A stretch of DNA of 64,000 nt, from positions 186,001 to 250,000 of the forward strand of contig NZ_BMSF01000007.1 of assembly GCF_014649015.1 (NCBI RefSeq), in the 5' to 3' direction. The stretch comes from Streptomyces narbonensis (lineage in GTDB: Bacteria; Actinomycetota; Actinomycetes; Streptomycetales; Streptomycetaceae). The translations under genes and the position numbers were made by a program. Every line of letters starts with the position of its first letter. Position 1 is the first letter of the stretch. Under the pieces are notes generated by a model. That model saw only the letters and a list, made by a program, of their open reading frames with translations, was not told the DNA's origin and did not search any database. This document shows, in pieces, positions 62,062-64,000 of this stretch.

Positions 62062-62976
62062 TCAGGCCTCACGAGGGCCGAGTCCGGCCGCCGCCCGGGC
62101 ATAGCCGCGGACCAGGGGGCGGGTGTCGCCGGTCCGCCAGGCCAGGACGAGGTGGCTGGGGGTGAGGCCCCGGACGGGGCGGACGACGACGCCCTCGCGG
62201 GCGAGCAGCGGTGCGTTGCCCTCCGCGACCAGGCAGACGCCGAGGCCGCCGACGAGCGCCTCGTACGCCTCGTCCACCCCGCCGATCTCGCCGCCGATCA
62301 CCGGCGGGCGTCCGCCCCGCGCGTCCAGCGCCAGCCAGTGGTCGCGCAGTTCGGGCACGCCGTCCGGCAGGGCGAGGAAGGGTTCGTCGAGCAGGTCGGT
62401 GAAGTCCAGGCTTTCGCGCGCGGCCAGCGGATGGGCCTCCGGGAGCGCGACGAGCCGGGGCTCGGCGGCCACGACGACCCAGCGGAACCGGTCCGCGCCG
62501 GCCAGCGGCAGCCAGACGAAGGCGACGTCGCTGCCGCTGTCGGCGAGCCCGGCCGTCGGGTCGTCCCAGGCGACCTGGCGCAGCTTCAGCCGGGCCCCGG
62601 GGTGGGCCTCGGTGAAGCGGGAGCGGATCGCGGGCAGCAGACCGCCCCGCCCGGGGCTGGTGCTCATGCCGACGACGAGGGTGCCGTCCGCCGCCTCCCG
62701 CGCCCGGCGCACCGCCTCCCGGCCCTCCTCCCAGGCGGCGAGCACGGCGCGGGCGTGCGGCAGCAGGGCCGTACCGACGGGGGTGAGGACGACGCCCCGC
62801 CGGTCGCGGTCGAAGAGGGCGGCGCCGAGCTGCCGCTCCAGGGCCCGTATCTGCTTGCTGAGCGCGGGCTGGGAGACGTACAGCCGCTCGGCGGCGCGGG
62901 TGAAGTGGAGCTCCTCGGCGACCGCGAGGAAGTACCTCAGGTCGCGGCCGTGGACATCGCCGGTCGTCATGCCCAT
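62062..62976 (-). CDS. LysR-family transcriptional regulator
   Basis: 304 residues. The HTH is at about 12-70 (LRYFLAVAEELHFTRAAERL, SQPALSKQIRALE). The two-lobed periplasmic-binding-like ligand domain follows (TLVVGMSTSPGRGGLLPAI). Divergent from the SDR gene at 63066 with 89 bp between, the usual arrangement of a LysR regulator and its target. Confidence 0.93.
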   Translation of the reverse strand: MGMTTGDVHGRDLRYFLAVAEELHFTRAAERLYVSQPALSKQIRALERQLGAALFDRDRRGVVLTPVGTALLPHARAVLAAWEEGREAVRRAREAADGTLVVGMSTSPGRGGLLPAIRSRFTEAHPGARLKLRQVAWDDPTAGLADSGSDVAFVWLPLAGADRFRWVVVAAEPRLVALPEAHPLAARESLDFTDLLDEPFLALPDGVPELRDHWLALDARGGRPPVIGGEIGGVDEAYEALVGGLGVCLVAEGNAPLLAREGVVVRPVRGLTPSHLVLAWRTGDTRPLVRGYARAAAGLGPREA

Positions 62977-63065
62977 GGGTTATCACAGCAGATCTTGGAC
63001 GACCAAAGGCCTTGCGGAGCACGCTTGTTGCATCACCGAACAGCGCACTTCGAGGGAGTACGGAC

Positions 63066-63896
63066 ATGAGCAAGGTCTGGTTGATCACGGGTGCCAACAG
63101 CGGTTTCGGGCGGGCCTTCACCGAGGCGGCGATCGCCGCCGGCGACGTCGTCGTGGCCGCCGCCCGCCGCCCCGGGACCCTGGACGACCTGGTCGCCGCC
63201 CACCCCGACCAGGTGGACGCGGTGGCCCTGGACGTCACGGACGCGGCGGCGGTCGACCGGGTCGTCGCGGAGGCCGCCGAGCGGCACGGCCGTATCGACG
63301 TCCTCGTCAACAACGCGGGCCGCACGCACGTCGGTTCGGTCGAGGAGACCGCCGACACCGAACTGCGGTCCCTCTTCGACCTCCACGTCTTCGGCCCGGC
63401 CGCCCTCACCCGGGCCGTCCTGCCGCACATGCGGGCCCGCCGCTCGGGCGCGATCGTGCAGCTCAGCAGTGTCGGCGGGCAGGCGTCCATGGCGGGCTTC
63501 GGCGCGTACAGCGCGACCAAGTTCGCCCTGGAGGGCATGTCGGAGGCGCTCGCGGCCGAGGTCGGCCCGCTCGGCATCCGGGTCCTGATCGTCGAGCCCG
63601 GAGCCTTCCGTACGAGCCTCTTCGGCAACCACAGCCTGAGCGGCGACGGCATCGCCGACTACGCGGACACGGTGGGCGCGACCCGGGCGTTCGTGGAGAC
63701 CGGGGGCGGCGCCCAGGCCGGCGACCCGGCGAAGGCCGCGGCGGCGGTCCTGGCCGCGCTGGACGCCGACGGGACACCGCTGCGGCTCGCCCTCGGCGAC
63801 GACTCGATCGACACGATCCTGGGCCATCTGGAGCTGGTCCGGAAGGACCTCACGACGTGGGAGAAGATCGGCCGGGACACGAGGCTCGACGGCTGA
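63066..63896 (+). CDS. Short-chain dehydrogenase/reductase
   Basis: 276 residues from the ATG at 63066 with GAGGGAG upstream. The classical SDR motifs are TGANSGFG (8-15), NNAG (about 83-86) and the catalytic YSATK (about 149-153), preceded by the active Ser in QLSSVGG. NADP preference is suggested by the AARRP stretch. Likely regulated by the divergent LysR protein. Confidence 0.93.
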   Translation: MSKVWLITGANSGFGRAFTEAAIAAGDVVVAAARRPGTLDDLVAAHPDQVDAVALDVTDAAAVDRVVAEAAERHGRIDVLVNNAGRTHVGSVEETADTELRSLFDLHVFGPAALTRAVLPHMRARRSGAIVQLSSVGGQASMAGFGAYSATKFALEGMSEALAAEVGPLGIRVLIVEPGAFRTSLFGNHSLSGDGIADYADTVGATRAFVETGGGAQAGDPAKAAAAVLAALDADGTPLRLALGDDSIDTILGHLELVRKDLTTWEKIGRDTRLDG

Positions 63897-63903
63897 CCCA
63901 TGA

Positions 63904-63945
63904 GGAAGGGCCCGCACCCCGGTCTCCCGGGGTGCGGGCCCTTCC
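63904..63945. terminator. Terminator after the SDR gene
   Basis: A perfect 19-bp stem (63904-63922 with 63927-63945) and a TCTC loop, between the SDR gene and the leftward gene that enters at the window edge. Confidence 0.85.
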
Positions 63946-63965
63946 CTCGTACCGCTTCGTACCGC

Positions 63966-64000
63966 TTAGAGGAACGAGTTGATCTCGATCGTCTCGGTCC
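63966..64000 (-). CDS. C-terminal end of a leftward gene (partial)
   Basis: The minus-strand frame ending at the TAA at 63966-63968 reads TETIEINSFL before the stop and is open to the window edge. Only eleven codons are visible, so the product cannot be named. The terminator just beyond the stop supports a real gene end. Confidence 0.4.
   Translation of the reverse strand, partial: TETIEINSFL

Overview
The window is high-GC DNA with strong third-position GC bias, many GTG starts, translationally coupled ATGA/GTGA gene junctions and a typical Streptomyces gene repertoire (SigE-type ECF sigma factor, SpoIIE-like PP2C phosphatase, DUF5994, DUF2637, GH19 chitinase with chitin-type promoter repeats, PknB-like kinases, an ask-asd operon and recR-ybaB). 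It is best read as a Streptomyces chromosome segment carrying an integrated accessory region on its left third.

Positions 1-8.4 kb are an integrative mobilizable element module: a tyrosine integrase with an embedded LacI-type helix-turn-helix, an Xis-like protein and an XRE repressor (leftward), then a DUF3631 ATPase, a DUF2637 membrane protein, MobC and a relaxase (rightward). Directly after the relaxase lies a highly ordered array of six 15-bp dyad-symmetric sites in two sequence families, each family a triplet on an exact 24-bp pitch. A small secreted protein follows.

Positions 8.5-17 kb hold a tightly coupled cassette: XRE/TPR regulator, two small proteins, an AspH-type hydroxylase, a nucleotidyltransferase, a LOG/TIGR00725 protein, an orotate-PRTase-like protein, a HAD phosphatase and a full-length alanyl-tRNA synthetase outside the usual alaS context. 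No function is known to me for the set. A nucleotide-centred pathway with an AlaRS as target, self-resistance or aminoacyl-tRNA supply is the leading idea.

Positions 17-22.8 kb carry a GNAT, a PP2C phosphatase, a divergent DUF5994 pair and a 1.3-kb IS3-family element that splits a small winged-helix-like gene. The ancestral gene can be rebuilt exactly, with a 3-bp target duplication. At 22781-22826 sits the 3' half of a tRNA-Pro(CGG), a probable attachment-site copy marking the right edge of the accessory DNA.

From 22.9 kb rightward the content looks like core chromosome: glycosyltransferase, gamma-carbonic-anhydrase-like protein, Ser/Thr kinase, alkyl sulfatase, YdcF protein, Lrp regulator, S9 peptidase, SURF1, sigma/anti-sigma pair, asd-ask (with an internal start for the aspartokinase beta subunit), recR-ybaB, GntR/aminotransferase, DJ-1/MarR, chitinase, two FG-GAP-like secreted paralogues, oxidoreductases and a LysR/SDR pair. 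Two short operons inside this core share small Gly-rich motifs between neighbouring proteins: an NB-ARC/TPR protein with a membrane protein (41.5-44.0 kb), and a DUF6232-like membrane protein with its partner (61.0-62.0 kb). Both resemble the logic of amyloid-type signalling motifs at bacterial NLR loci and are the strongest candidates here for little-described immune or signalling systems.
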